NCBI GenBank assembly: GCA_016859345.1
Contig: CM029131.1
Location: 8,717,891-8,781,890, forward strand
Origin: Istiophorus platypterus
Lineage: Eukaryota; Chordata; Actinopteri; Istiophoriformes; Istiophoridae
DNA: 64,000 bases
Direction of reading: 5' to 3'
Shown here: positions 1 through 11,975 of the stretch, one piece after another
How the letters are laid out: the number at the start of each line of letters is the position of its first letter
Position numbering within the stretch: position 1 is the first letter of the stretch
Made by a program: the position numbers and the translations under genes
The notes under the pieces: generated by a model
Told to the model about the DNA's origin: nothing
The model's database searches: none
Seen by the model: only the letters and a program-made list of their open reading frames with translations

Positions 1-895
1 GTGGGCATTTGCTGTCTTTAGAATTATTTTTTCAATGCAAGAAAAGTGGAAGTTCAATCATTTTTTTTTCTTCTCTCACTAGAGGAGATCATCCATTTAC
101 TGGAAAAATATGGCCTAAAGGGAGAGTCATGCTTGTCCACAAGAGCTGGAAACGAGAGACTGTCTGTCCTGCGCTTCCAGAGGAGCCAAACATGAACCGC
201 CACCAAAAGATCGTCTGAAAGGAGGAACTTTGTAAAAATACCTCGAGTCAGTTCAAAGTTCAACTAATGGATGCCTGAGTCTTGGATTCCACCAGGACAA
301 ATGTTTTCAGCTGATGAAAACTACGCATGTAAGGAAACTGTTAGTTGGGAGGAATTAGCATTTTCAGACTGTCAGAAAGATGCCTTTGCTTTACACCTGC
401 TGACATCTCTGCCCAATTATGAAGCAGAAACACCACAGACATTTTTAATAGTGAAGATAGTTTCAGCTATTACAGACATTCAATAATTAATCATACTAAC
501 AACATACTCCATCACATCATCATCACACGTTGGACCACAGTTTAGAAGTTACCTCGAGTGCAGAACAAAATTATGATTATAACATTTCTCAAGTACAATT
601 GGAATGTAATTCTATGTAAGTAAATATTCTCCTTTACACTAGAAGTTGAAATGCTTCTGTTTCATCGATGTATTTTTATAAGCTTTCAGCATCCCATGAA
701 GAAATCAACTAAACTGGACCTAAAAACTGACAGTTTGGTACAATGCAATCGTAAAAAGTTATACTGTGACCTTAGCTGGTGCTTACAAAAACAGTAAATT
801 TGTTTTCTATTCATCATTCTACCTTGTTACTCTTTTTTTGTACTGTGGCACCAGCTTTATGTAACAGAAGTAAACCGTTTAGTAAAGCTGTTCCT
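1..895 (-). other. gart: gart 3' untranslated region and downstream sequence
   Basis: The sequence downstream of the gart stop is AT-rich with no credible coding frame on either strand. No canonical AATAAA is present on the minus strand here. Only weaker variants are seen: CATAAA at 856-861, TATAAA at 675-680 and ATTAAA at 444-449. The true cleavage site may use one of these or lie outside the window. The short frames in this stretch look like chance. Confidence 0.5.
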
Positions 896-2747
896 TTAAC
901 TCTGCGAATCCGACTTCCACGCGATGTGTCCGTCCTCTGCGAGCCTGACGGTGCCGCTGGCCACCAGCTCCAGGGCGGCGGGGAAGGCTCGGTGCTCGGC
1001 CTCTCTGATCCTGTCGGACAGACTCTCCTCTGTGTCGCTGCTCAGCACGGGCACAGCCTCCTGCACAATGATGGCTCCTGCGTCCACCTCTTCCTAAAAA
1101 CAGGGGAACAAAACAATGGCTGTGAGGCTCATTCAATTAATGATTAAAAAAAAAAACACAACACTTTGCCACCATGTTTGTCATCTGTATTTCCACTGAT
1201 TGTCATACTTACTGCTACAAAGTGGACCGTGCAGCCAGTGACCCGCACCCTTGCCTGCAGGGCTTGCTTCTGGGCATTCACTCCCTTGAATGATGGCAGC
1301 AGGGACGGATGGATGTTCAGTAGCTTTCCTGCAACAGTAAGAGACAAAACACAGAGTATAAAATACCTTCCTGCGATTCCTGGTTATCAGATTTTGCAGT
1401 GCAAACTTTTCCCACCGTTCCATTTCTTGACAAAAGTTCCTGTGAGGATCCTCATGAATCCGGCCAGACACACCAGCTCCGTCCCGAACTCTTCCAGCAC
1501 GCGATCGATGGTGCCGTCGAACTCTGCCCGGCTCCCGTATAGTTTGTGGTCCACCACCTAAGTTGGGATCAGACACACAAGCTTAACTGTATTAACAGAA
1601 TGTAGCATTTTTTACTAAGTCTAATTCTTTAGGATACAAATGTCTTAGTTCCTTCAATTAAATTGCAAAAATATACAGCTGGGCTGCTGGAATGGTCTTT
1701 CAAGTTTTTTCGTAGTATTATTATTACCCGTGTCTGGATGCCAGCCAGCGACGCTCTCTTCAGGCCCTGAACTCCAGGCCTGTTGGAGATGACCACCACA
1801 ATCTCTGCGGAGCTAGAAGGATGCTTGGCCTGCTCTATCAGGGCCTGGAGGTTGGTGCCTGGGACCCGAGGAAGCATTTTTAGACACATAAGGAAATCAT
1901 AAGGAACCTTGTGATTTAAAGGAACTGTTTGACATTTTGGGAAATACACGTACTCGCTGCACAGCCAGCAGCCCCTTAGTTAGCTAAGCATAAAGACTGG
2001 AAACGGGGAAACAGCTAGCTTGGTTTTTTCCAGTCGTAACAAGTCCACCTACGAGGACTTCTAAAGCTTATTAAATAACATGTTATTTCTACTTTTTAAA
2101 AATGTGTAAACCCAATTGTAAAGGGGAAAATGTTCTGTCACAGGAGTTTATGTGCCAGACGATTTCTTGGCTGTTCAGTAACTTCCTGCAAGCTCTGCTG
2201 GTTGCCATTTACTGGGCAGACAATGGAGTGATATCAGTTTCATGGAAGGACTTCTCAATAGGCCAGGACAAGGGGCCCAAGGGGTAGAGAAGCTCCTGGG
2301 CTGGGGCCTCTGTTTGACGTTACTGTTAACGTTTCCCGGTGGAAAATTAGTCTGCAAGAAGATGCAAGATGACTACAAAAAAAGAAAAAGAACCCCAAAC
2401 AGACACATAACCACTACAAGACAACAAAGAGACACAAAACAACTACAAAGAGATGATATGAGCATGACAATCAATCACTCTTGATAATAAAGCAAGTAAG
2501 CGCATGTCACTGAAACCGAATTATTCCTTTAAGGTTCCCTGGGAACTTGTGTAAAAACTCCGGTTGCAGTAGGTTAAAAATAACACACCTGTGCCAGAGA
2601 TGAGAACAGCTACTCTTGTCCTCTTGCGTGGTGTATTGATGCTGCCATTGCAACCGCTAACTTGCTCGACCCCCAACTCTCCACCGGAGGCTGGTCCGGC
2701 ATTCAGCAGGCTGTGTTTCAGGTTACGGACGACCACAGGTTCTGCCC
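896..2747 (-). other. gart: GAR transformylase domain of gart, coding exons 17-21
   Basis: Residues from about 815 (RVAVLISGTG) to 1,018 form the PurN-type domain that transfers the formyl group from 10-formyltetrahydrofolate to GAR. The catalytic triad is visible: N919 and H921 in NIHPSLLPSFKG, and D957 in VDAG. The His-to-Asp spacing of 36 residues equals that of the bacterial enzyme (H108 to D144). The front of exon 17 (about residues 771-814) is a poorly conserved Ser/Gly/Asn-rich linker between the AIRS and GART domains, as expected. The protein ends after LAEDGHIAWKSDSQS. Confidence 0.95.
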
Positions 2748-5700
2748 CTGCACAAACAAAACAATAAAACCAACTTTATTTCTGTCCCACCTTCCTAATT
2801 TACTAATCTGCTCCGTTAGTAGTTCTTGGGTTATATTCTATTGCCCTTTCCTTCCAGCATCAACAATACCGCGTCTGACTCACCGGGCTGTTTGTGGGCC
2901 AGTGAACCCACGATCCAGGCGTCCTCGTGGGCCTGAAGCTGGCGCAGAACCCTCTGAGAATCCAGGGGGGCGACCACCAGCACCGCCCCCAGGCCACAGT
3001 TGAAGGTGCGGGCCATCTCCTCCTCGCTCAGTTCCCCCTCCTTGTGGAGCCAGGAAAACACTGGAGGGATGCTCCATCGAGATGCATCTGAGTGATGCAC
3101 AGAAACCAAATATGCCCAAATATTAATGAGCGAGCTTTGACCTCGAATAACAACCACAGAGTCACCTCTAAATCTACAAGTCTGTGAAAATGATCCCAGG
3201 ACTACTGGAAGATGCAGAAAAGTAAGTGAAGGAAACTTTTTGAATATGATAAGATGGCTTTTTGTTTATGTCTATATTTGCATTGACTTCAATGTGCAGA
3301 GGTTGTGCAACTATAAATATGTTTATACAGGAAATAGCCTTTTTTTCTTGCTCGATTCTTCTCCTCACACTAAGAAAACCACAAATAAAAAAACTGATTT
3401 CCAAAATGCAGGCGCAGCTTCGCCCATAAGCAAAGCACCTTTACAGACTGTTGACGTCAACATTTTCATACGCTTTTGTTGCATATGAAGATCGAGAGCA
3501 CTCGTGCTTTCATCTCACCTAGATCGACTGCCAGCTCCTGGGGCAGCACCCGAGGGATGTTCTCCAGAAGCCCGCCCCCTGTGATGTGAGCGTAGGCTTT
3601 GACAGCCCCATTGCGAAGGATTGGCAGGAGCAGACGACTGTAGATCTTTGTTGGCGTGAGCAGAGCCTCTCCTGGAAGCAGAGTTTAAGTCCAACAGACT
3701 TTTGTAGTTAAGTTTATGATATTTTTAGGGCTGCAAAACCTGAAACCAATGAAACTTTAGAGCACAGCTCCACTGTTGTAATGCAGAGGTGACTTACCCA
3801 CAGTCTGTCCTGGTTTGCCAAATGGAGCAGGGGAGCTGTAACTGAGGTGGGCCTTCTCCAGGACTTTGCGGACCAGGCTGAATCCGTTGCTGTGGACTCC
3901 GGAGGAGGCCACGCCAATAAGCATGTCCCCCTCGGCGATGTCCCCCAGCCTGGGCAGCAGGGCTCCGCGCTCCACTGCTCCTACGCAGAAGCCGGCCAGG
4001 TCGTACTCGCCTGGAGCGTAGACGCCGGGCATTTCTGCCGTCTCACCCCCTGGAGGAGGAATCAGAAACAGACGGAGGTTTGAAATAAGTCACCAAGGAG
4101 GGAAGACAAGATGAACGACACGGAGCTCTGTTTATCTGAGCAGAAATATATTTTGGATTTGGAACTCCTCGTTCAACTGGGACCACAACTCTTCTCTCAC
4201 CCAGCAGAGCGCAGCCCGCCATCTCACAGGCCTTAGCGATTCCGCCGACCACCGAGGCGGCCACGGCCACATCCAGGCTGCCGCAGGAGAAGTAGTCGAG
4301 GAAGAAGAGTGGCTCGGCACCCTGAGCCAGCACGTCGTTCACGCACATGGCCACCAGGTCCTGACCCAGGCCGCCATGCTGCCCACACGCCTGGGCGATC
4401 TGATGAGGAGAGATCACTTTTAATCTGTGCAAAAATGCTTTACAAACAAAATTTAAATAAGAAAAATTCACCTGCTGAACACTAAAGCCGCGTGTGACAA
4501 TACGTATGTAAAATATGTTAATAGTTTACAATTAACTAACAAAGATTATACGGGAGATTTGAAAAATACATGTTAGACCTTGTCACTTGTGGGAAGTTTT
4601 GGCATCTTGATGAATTAAAACTCAAACAAACAAACAAACAAAACAAAAAAAACCAAAAGACTCTCCAGACTCACCAATAATGAGCTGAATCCACTTCCAA
4701 GCCTCCATAAAATAATCCTGGTTCTTTCACACTTTAAATGAATTTGTATTTCTGCTCAGGGCTTTTAAGAAACCAGAGTCTAAGCCTCTGAATCCATCAA
4801 CAGATAAGTCCATCTCCCCCGCTGCTCCATTACTTCTGAGCCAAATTTGGATCCAATTTTGAACGGCTATTTCTTAGCCCATCTGGAAATTACCAAAGCC
4901 AATTTGAACTGAGTGGAGGTTTTAGTACTTTCATTAGATTCTCATTTGTTCCAGGACTTTGCAATTACAACGGGTGCCACATACTGAACAGTCAGCACAA
5001 GTGACTGGAGTTTGAATGAATAATAGGACTCGTTTCTGCCAGTGGACAGTGGTCATGAACATCAATATATGTTGACGAACAAATCTTCCTCATTTTGCTA
5101 TTAAAGAAAAAAGGAAAAAAAAGAGGGGAGGTTGTTAGAAATCAAGTCCCACCTTGAGCTTGGTCCCGACTCCGTCCGTCCCAGACACCAGGATCGGGTC
5201 AACAAACCCTGCTGCCTTCAGGTCAAACAGACCAGCAAAGCCCCCAAGTTCTGCATTACAGCCTGATGAAAAAAACAAATCTCCAGTCACAGACAGGGTC
5301 ATTGCTTTATCCATTATTTCTGGTTTAACTGTGTAGTAGAGCTGCTGTAGAGAGCTGCTGAATTCACCTCAAAAGTATAATCACAATCACTGCAATGACC
5401 ATAAATACAGCAACATGTTTCTTAAAAGCGAGAAACGACAGGGATTCTCCAAGTCACAGAGCTTTTAAAACCGGGAAAATAGCATTAAATGCAATTTTCT
5501 CTGTCTGCTATTTGTGTTCGACACGAGTGCTGAAAGATACAAGCATCTAATCATTATTAAGTTTACGAAAAAGGTATTTTCTTGCAAAGTCTTTAGTTTT
5601 TTAGTACATGAAATTGAAGTTACCAGAGCGAGAAGTTGCTTTTGCCAGAGGCTTGATCATCTCCACCAGCTTGTTACCGGCAGCGATGTCCACTCCGCTG

Positions 5701-8700
5701 TCCTTATAGGTCAGACCTCTGCCGGAGACATTTTTTTTTTTTTTTTTTTATTCCCGGTTTATTGTCAACAGCTGTCTACAGCTCAAATTTGCAGTTAGTC
5801 TTGTGGAAGAGGATTAAGAGTCTTAAAATCAGAAGGGAATTTCTGGTTGTGGATTAGAGCACTTACATCGAAAGGATGTTTAGGAAATTTATATAATTAT
5901 TTACTAGGTAATTAAAAGAAAAAATTAGGACACAGGTACATCCACAGTTAAGTTTATTTTTCAGAGTTCTACATGACTTGCATAATGAAAATGTACTAGA
6001 AAAAAAAAAAACAGCAAAAAGCAATGATCTTTACGATTTGTTTTCTTTTCTACAAAAAACAAAAAGGGGAATGTTATAGTGTTTTATTTCTTGTGTGAGT
6101 GTGTGTTTTCTTTTAAGCCTGTACTGCACTCACACACACCTGTGCTGGTTCAGGTGGGTGATGGCCCGGTGGCCGATGTCACGGCGGTAAACAGCACCCG
6201 GGAAGCCGATGGTGGCCACGCCCTGATTGGCCGCCTGCAATGCTGTCTCCAGGGATGAGCTGACCGCGGTGACCGTCAGGACCCGCCCGCCGCTGGACAC
6301 CACGCCTCCCTCCTTCAAGGCTGTGCCGGCGTGGAAAACCTGCAGCCCCTTATCCTGAGCCTGGGACAAACCTGAAGCAGACAACACTGTCACTCTGATG
6401 GTTTAAAGTTCTGGAATACAGCACAAGATACCAAAGAATTATAGCATCTTTTAAAATAGATTGCAATGAGCAAAACATGAGTACGATACATACATTTTAC
6501 AAACAATTAATCAACAAAATAATCAGCAGAAAAAATTGGAATTAAATTAATCCTAAATTGCAGCTCTTGATTACATTGAAATCGCATTTAAAGATCCATC
6601 TGTTAGAGGAAAAAACATATGCGATACTGAACATTAGGCAGGAAGCTTCATTTGCACTGAGAAATCTGAACTGGAATGAACACATCACACATACCTGTGA
6701 TCTCTACTCCTTTCTTGTAGGAGCCGGGGTAACCGGCGCTGGCCATGACCACCGTCACTGCAGAGCTGTCCTGGTGCCACACGGGGGCGTTGGAGGCCAG
6801 TTTGCCATTCATGGTGCTCAGGATCACCTCATGCAGGTCGCTCTTCAGCAGGGGCAACAGCACCTGAAAAAGAGCGGCAGTAAAGAGCAAAATACACTGT
6901 TAGCTTTAGATCGAGATGATCCGGGGAAGGGCGGCAGTCGGCGAAACGCACCTGGCACTCGGGGTCTCCGAAGCGACAGTTGAACTCGAGCACCTTCGGC
7001 CCCTGCTTGGTCAACATCAGCCCTGCATACAGCACACCTGGAAAAGCACAGAAAAATAAACGAGATGGAGGCTGATAACTCGCCAATGCAAAACAACAAC
7101 AACAGATGCAGCTGAGTTTGACAAAAGAAAAAGAGCACTTGCCCACATACGGAGTTCCCTCTTCCCTCATCCCGTCCACTGTCTTCTGGAGGACCGTCAC
7201 TCTGATCTGCTGCAGCAGCTCCTCACTCACCTGCACGGGAACAGGAGAGAGCAGCCAAGTCAACAGCAGCTCATTAAAGAGAGCTGCACAGAAGCAGGCA
7301 AAAACTAGAACCAGGCCGAGAGGAAGAGCAAATAGGTCATCTTTTTTTTTTTGCTCTGTTAAATAAATTTTCGAAAGAAATTAAAGGTCACCACAGTACC
7401 TGAGGGGTGGGGCAGTAGGCCCCCATGCCGCCGGTGTTCGGCCCCAGGTCGCCTTCCTGCAGCCGCTTGTGATCCTGCGCCGGAGGCATCGGAGACACTG
7501 AGGAGCCGTCGGCGAAACACAGGCACTGCAGGAGGAGGGGAAGAGGGATGAACATAAACACAGTTTTCCTTTCATTCACAACCTAAGTTTGAGTCGGTGC
7601 AAATATGCTGCAAATTTCGGTTAAACACTTAAACTCACAGACACTTCCTCCCCCTCTAGAAGCTCCTCAACCACAACCGTCTCCCCCGCGGCTCCAAACG
7701 CTCTGTCCTGTGAGAGACACAGCTTTCAAACATACATACTAATTTGATCCACTGTTTTGATTTCTAAAGAAACACAAATCCAGTCCATTAACAAAGTGGG
7801 ACATCCTAACTGACTACAGTATTCATCATTGCTCTGGCAGGGCTACTCAGAGGGTGGCTGTCAAATGCAAATATGGGACTGAATAATCATAAACGGCGCC
7901 TTTATGACAGCCATTTTACTCCTACTTCCATAAAACGTTTAGCCACACACCGTAGGGCATTCTCTTTTCTTCCCACTCCTCACCATTATAATCGCCATGG
8001 ATCATTGATCAGACAGAGCACTGTCTAATAGTCCGGTACCTTCATGATGTCCATCACGGCCTGACAGGCCTCGTCCTGGTCTCTGGCCACAATGACTCCC
8101 TTCCCCGCTGCCAGACCGCTGGCCTTCACCACCAGTGCAGGGAAGTCGGCGCTGGAGACCCCCAAAACAATGAAAGACACTCAGTAACATGCAGAGAGAA
8201 GCAACTTATTCTCACAGAAAAATACATGGGACAGATGCTGCGCAAAATGTTTTTTTGTGTGGACCATTTAACAGCTGCATTGTCTGGGAATGGGTTTGGG
8301 ATCTGTATCGATGAAGGCTGTCAGAAAATGGCAGCTGTTGTTCTGCTCAAGAAGGTTTCTATGACCAAAGACACGACTTTCACCGAGTCTTTGTTTGGAA
8401 AAGTCAGAAACTCTCTTTCTCCTGTAACTTCATCAAGGGAGCTCTCATATGAAAAAACAATCACCCCATCTTAGATCATTAACTCATGAAACCATCTGAG
8501 GAACAAAACTTCAGTGAAGATTTCATTTTCTATTAGGATATAAATGTTTTTGTGTTTAATGGCTCTGAAAAAAAAAAAATAAAAAATAAACAAACCAAAA
8601 CAAAAACCCCACAACCTTTCTGCTGGTGATCAGAACTGATAAACACTGATGTTATAGACTTTCAATTATTAATTGAGAGGATATACAGAAGTCTCTTTCT

Positions 8701-10057
8701 TTATATCATCGATCATAAAATGTACTCTGGACACTCCTCCAAACATAAAAACATTGTGTTTGTGTACTGTACTGACGTGCGGATGTAGTTGCAGGCCTCC
8801 TGGGGGTCGGTGAAGGAGCCGTAACGGGCCGTGGGGATGCCGTGACGCTCCATGAAAGCCTTGGAGAAGCTCTTGCTGGCCTCTAACTGAGCTGCTTTGG
8901 CAGAAGGGCCAAAACACGGCACTCCCGCCGCCGTCAGTTCGTCTACGATGCCTGAAAGAGACGTCAAAGGAGAAGGGAAGGGCACACTCAACGGGACACG
9001 AAATGAGATCATGTAAAAACTCGCCCTAATGCCGATGTTCGCTCACCTGCCGCCAGCGGTACCTCGGGTCCGACCACGACCAGTCCCACGTGATGATCCT
9101 TACAGAACTGAGCCAAGATGGCGTGGTTGCTCACCGACACCTCTGCATGGAGAAAACCAACAGGAAGTTCAGGGTTCATTCACACCCTGCAGCTGCATGA
9201 TACTATAAATCAACACCACATACTAAAGATATTCTATCAATCTAATTAGTTCAGTCCCTGTCCCTGCATTAATTAATGCCTATTTCTATGCAGAAAGGCT
9301 TCTCTTCACCTGAGACATGGGTGTCAGAAATTCTCTGCTACATTTACTAAAACACTAGGGAGTCATGGTAGTGATGGGAGACAAAGTCTGATCCATCTTC
9401 ACAACAAGAGGAGCCTGTGGTGTAAGAAGTAACTTTATTTTAGTCTTTTTCTTGTGTTTTTGTGATCACAAGATGCTAAATGTCTCATACACAATGTTGG
9501 AAGATCCTAAAAGTATTATGTTACCTGAGGAGTCATTTAAATAATGATTTCTAGAGCTTTGACAATAAATTGGTCACCAAAAAAAACTTTTATAATAGAC
9601 TAATAGTTTAAAGGGATAGTTCAACTTTTTTGAAAAATGCTTTTTTGCTTTTTTGCTGAGACTTAGGAAAGAAGATTGATGCCATCAAATTGTGAAAAAA
9701 AAAAAAAAAAACCGAGATGAATCAATATTGGAAATACTTGTTATTTGCAGCAATTGCAGCAATATATGATTCAGTATTGTATATGTTGTAAATCTGGTAC
9801 CAAAAGGTAATCAACATTAAAAAGGTATAATATGCTGTTTTTCTGGCATTATTTAAACTTGTGTTAGAGGAGGAATATGAACTGATGAGCCCTTTTTAGT
9901 GCTTGGGTTTACCAGAGTTGCTAATCTTCCCACAGCTGGCTGTGCCCGCGTTCCCCGGGGCGACCAGCACTTGCTGAATCTGCGGCGACTGGGCCAGCTT
10001 CCAGGCCAGCGCATGCTCCCGTCCGCCACTGCCGACCACCAGCACCCGCTCTGCCAT
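896..10057 (-). CDS. gart: Trifunctional purine biosynthesis protein adenosine-3 (GARS-AIRS-GART), 21 coding exons
   Basis: This cytosolic enzyme carries three activities of de novo IMP synthesis: phosphoribosylamine-glycine ligase, phosphoribosylformylglycinamidine cyclo-ligase and GAR formyltransferase. Coding exons on the minus strand, in transcript order, are 9913-10057, 9047-9142, 8777-8951, 8040-8151, 7639-7707, 7400-7525, 7143-7230, 6952-7037, 6695-6863, 6140-6371, 5624-5718, 5153-5262, 4201-4399, 3798-4049, 3519-3671, 2884-3087, 2589-2747, 1728-1858, 1416-1557, 1213-1328 and 896-1093. They sum to 3,057 nt, divisible by three, giving 1,018 residues and a TAA stop; the human protein is about 1,010. 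Every junction keeps frame and joins conserved motifs. All donors are GT except exon 7, which uses GC. The start is the ATG of MAERVLVVGSGGREHALAW, five bases inside an exon with a good acceptor (CTCAG at 10,063-10,067), so a non-coding first exon must lie upstream, as in mammals. All active-site motifs are intact. Confidence 0.97.
1915..2533. mobile_element. Short non-autonomous element with TTAAAGGAA-type inverted ends in a gart intron
   Basis: The element begins TTTAAAGGAACTGTTTGACA and ends ATTCCTTTAA, so its termini are inverted copies. Internally it has the AAGACTGGAAAC..GGGAAACAGCTAGC and TTATGTGCCAGACGATTTCTTGGC blocks, which I recognise as a very common percomorph repeat. It fills most of the 730-bp intron between coding exons 17 and 18. 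It also contains an ACAACTACAAAGAGACACAA-like tandem motif at about 2,365-2,450, another frequent fish repeat. The transposon superfamily is not determined from sequence alone. Confidence 0.7.
2884..5718 (-). other. gart: AIR synthetase (AIRS) domain of gart, coding exons 11-16
   Basis: Residues from about 434 to 770 form the PurM-type cyclo-ligase that closes the imidazole ring using ATP. Motifs in order are LTYKDSGVDIAAGN in exon 11, GTDGVGTKLK (492-501) at the end of exon 12, GQDLVAMCVNDVLAQGAEP and FFLDYF in exon 13, GGETAEMPG and GEYDLAGF at the start of exon 14, SSGVHSNGFSL later in exon 14, HITGGGLLENIPRVLP in exon 15 and EEEMARTFNCGLGAVLVV in exon 16. Exon lengths are 95, 110, 199, 252, 153 and 204 nt. 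Nothing is missing compared with the vertebrate family. Confidence 0.95.
6083..6088 (-). terminator. gart: Intronic polyadenylation signal for a GARS-only gart transcript
   Basis: If the exon 10 donor (CACAG/GTGTGTG at 6140) is not used, translation continues for Arg-Cys-Val and stops at TGA about 10 nt into the intron, giving a GARS protein of about 435 residues. A canonical AATAAA lies roughly 45 nt further on, followed on the minus strand by a T/G-rich stretch (about 6045-6070). A second AATAAA is at 5953-5958. Short GARS mRNAs made by intronic polyadenylation at this junction are known from human, mouse, chicken and Drosophila; that this copy works is inference. Confidence 0.6.
7137..7142 (-). 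other. gart: Non-canonical GC splice donor of gart exon 7
   Basis: Exon 7 ends at 7143 and the intron starts GCAAGT on the minus strand. This is the classic GC-AG donor, which otherwise matches the U1 consensus. Joining to the acceptor at 7037 gives TPYVGVLYAG, which agrees with the vertebrate protein. The nearest GT (after TAT, four bases upstream) would shift the frame. Confidence 0.85.
9607..9700. mobile_element. Partial copy of the TTAAAGGRA element in gart intron 1 of the coding region
   Basis: TTTAAAGGGATAGTTCAAC, followed by a run of T-rich repeats and AGAAGATTGATGCCATCAA, matches the start of the same element family as 1,915-2,533 and 32,699-32,829. The copy fades into an A-run and no right terminus is seen. 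Confidence 0.5.
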
Positions 10058-10973
10058 GGTACCTGAGAGATTGGGAGAAACCAGAGAATCCCAGCATGTG
10101 GCGTTCAGACCGAAACCGCTCACGCCTTCATGGTTATTTTACAGAACAGCCAGCGCTCCTCGTACATGTTTAATCGTTCGCAAAGCAACCATTTAATTGC
10201 ATGCAGAGACTGACCTATTATAAAAGGAATTTGCGAAGCTGTGAGGAAGCGTTGACCTTTACTGAGGCCTGGGGTCTTATATTATCTTGTAATGCCTGAC
10301 TAACAAGGATCCAATCAAGTAGAACAAAAACACAAGTCAACAATTAAATGGCATGGTCACCAGGCAAGGCCATATCACCAGCAACTGAAAGCAGGGGCTC
10401 ATTTGCATAGAAAAACAAAGCCATTATCAGGTTGATATGCAGTAAACCACTCGCCGTAGCCTCAGTTTGGCAGTGCGGGCTATTCTCCAGTCTCGCTTTC
10501 TTTAAGTGTTTCATTTATCGCACGCAGTGACTGCATCACATTTTTATTTCTAAACCAATTTTCTGTGAAACAAACATTTCATTTAATAGTTGCACATGTA
10601 AGAGCGAGAACATGATCATCTTAGAGCTGTACAGGGGCACGTAAAGACCCTTTCTCATATTTGCAACCGTCCAAATTGTTTGGGATTTGATAATAAAACT
10701 GTATTTGAGAGGATTTCACACTAAACATAAAAGGAAAATGCTCTTATCTAAAGTAAAACATGATATGAACTGACACATTGAGTGTCACACAATGGGAATC
10801 CACTCAAAAGAAGACAGTCAATGTAATCTCATCACTGGGATAAAATGTTTGATTCTGGAGCCTATTTACTGTCCCAAATTTCCTTTACTATAAGAGAAAA
10901 TACTTATTATATTCAATTTTACCACAGAGGAAAATAATTCCATCTTTTTGCACTAGAAATGTATGATTTTTCC
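10058..10973. other. Sequence between gart coding exon 1 and the inverted repeat
   Basis: This is intron or 5' flank of gart. The minus-strand acceptor CTCAG is at 10,063-10,067 with a pyrimidine-rich tract before it. The rest is AT-rich with no coding frame and no repeat that I can name. If the first exon lies in the right arm of the inverted repeat, this stretch and the left arm are part of gart intron 1. Confidence 0.5.
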
Positions 10974-11956
10974 ACAAAGTGAATGAACAGATTTGGTCAA
11001 GTACTGACATTTTGAGGTACTTGTACTTGAGTGATATACAGTGGAGTGATTTTAAAGTAGCATGAAATGAAAACAGGGAAATTTACTTGTTACTCCACAT
11101 TTATTTTTGCAGCTCTAGATACAAGTTCCTTTCAGATAAGGATTTTACACTAAAGAAAAATAACATGATGAGCTTATTAAATACATTGTAAAAGATTTAA
11201 GTGGTGGTTCACAACCTTTTTGTCTTGTAATTCCTCAGATGTCTTAGAAGTCTGAGCTGTGAGCAGCTCCTAAGAGACTTGCTCCTCTCAAGGTCTCACG
11301 TGGTCTCGTTTTCACTCTTTCCCTGTAACAGAGTTCTTTTATTTCATATACTTATTTATTTTTGTGCTTGATTTAAATCTTACTGACTTTCAAGGATAAA
11401 AGGTGCAAAAACATAACTACATGTTTTCATACATATAAAGGAGAAGGAAATATTTTTTAAAAAGTGGCTAAAGAAGTGAAACAAAAGAACATAAGGCTGT
11501 GTGATTATAAAATTGAGGCTATATAATGAATGATATAATAATACAAGGCTGGCGTCACAAGAGACTGAGCTTTATCTTTAAATAATTGTATCAGTACTTT
11601 CACTTGAGTAAAACATCTCAGTACCACCACTACCACTGCAAATAACTCCCTTACATAAACCATCACAACTTCTTTGGGTGTTAAAGCCAAATTTCACACC
11701 CCTTAAAATCCCCGTTTTTCTTATTAAATCATCAATTTGCACAAGGAAAACAAATGTACTATTCTATTGCCCAAAAAGCAGCAAATGCCTGCAATTATAA
11801 TGGTTCAAGCCTTATTTATTTCATTTTTAAAATTCAATTTAATTTAATATAAAATGTATTTTATCTACAAGGAGATGTAACAAATAAATCACCCATATCC
11901 CCTTTTGAAGGGAAAAAAAAACAACTAGATTTGGCATCGCACCTGGCATTTAATTA

Positions 11957-11975
11957 ACTACAATTCCCACGATGC
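11957..11975 (+). promoter_or_regulatory. ZNF143/Staf-type binding site, left arm copy
   Basis: ACTACAATTCCCACGATGC is close to the known ZNF143 submotif ACTACAATTCCCAGCATGC, differing by the inverted GC step. Such sites mark TATA-less promoters, often bidirectional, of housekeeping genes. A GGAAGT ETS core follows at 11,996-12,001. Confidence 0.65.

Larger units (their letters stand above)
6140..10057 (-). other. gart: GAR synthetase (GARS) domain of gart, coding exons 1-10
   Basis: Residues 1 to about 433 form an ATP-grasp ligase that joins glycine to phosphoribosylamine. Visible motifs are the N-terminal GSGGREH loop (residues 9-15), HGIPTA in exon 3, the ATP-grasp lysine loop VKASGLAAGKGV (147-158), EELLEGEEVS spanning exons 5-6, GPNTGGMGAY (227-236) and the metal-binding LEFNCRFGDPE (E288 and N290). 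The domain ends with the ALAxLNQHR-type tail in exon 10, just before the intron that can terminate a short transcript. Exon lengths are 145, 96, 175, 112, 69, 126, 88, 86, 169 and 232 nt. Confidence 0.95.

Noticed and set aside
7137..7147. Use of the GT four bases upstream as a canonical donor for gart exon 7.
   Set aside because: It would drop GTGG and shift the reading frame at a conserved junction, so the GC donor is preferred.
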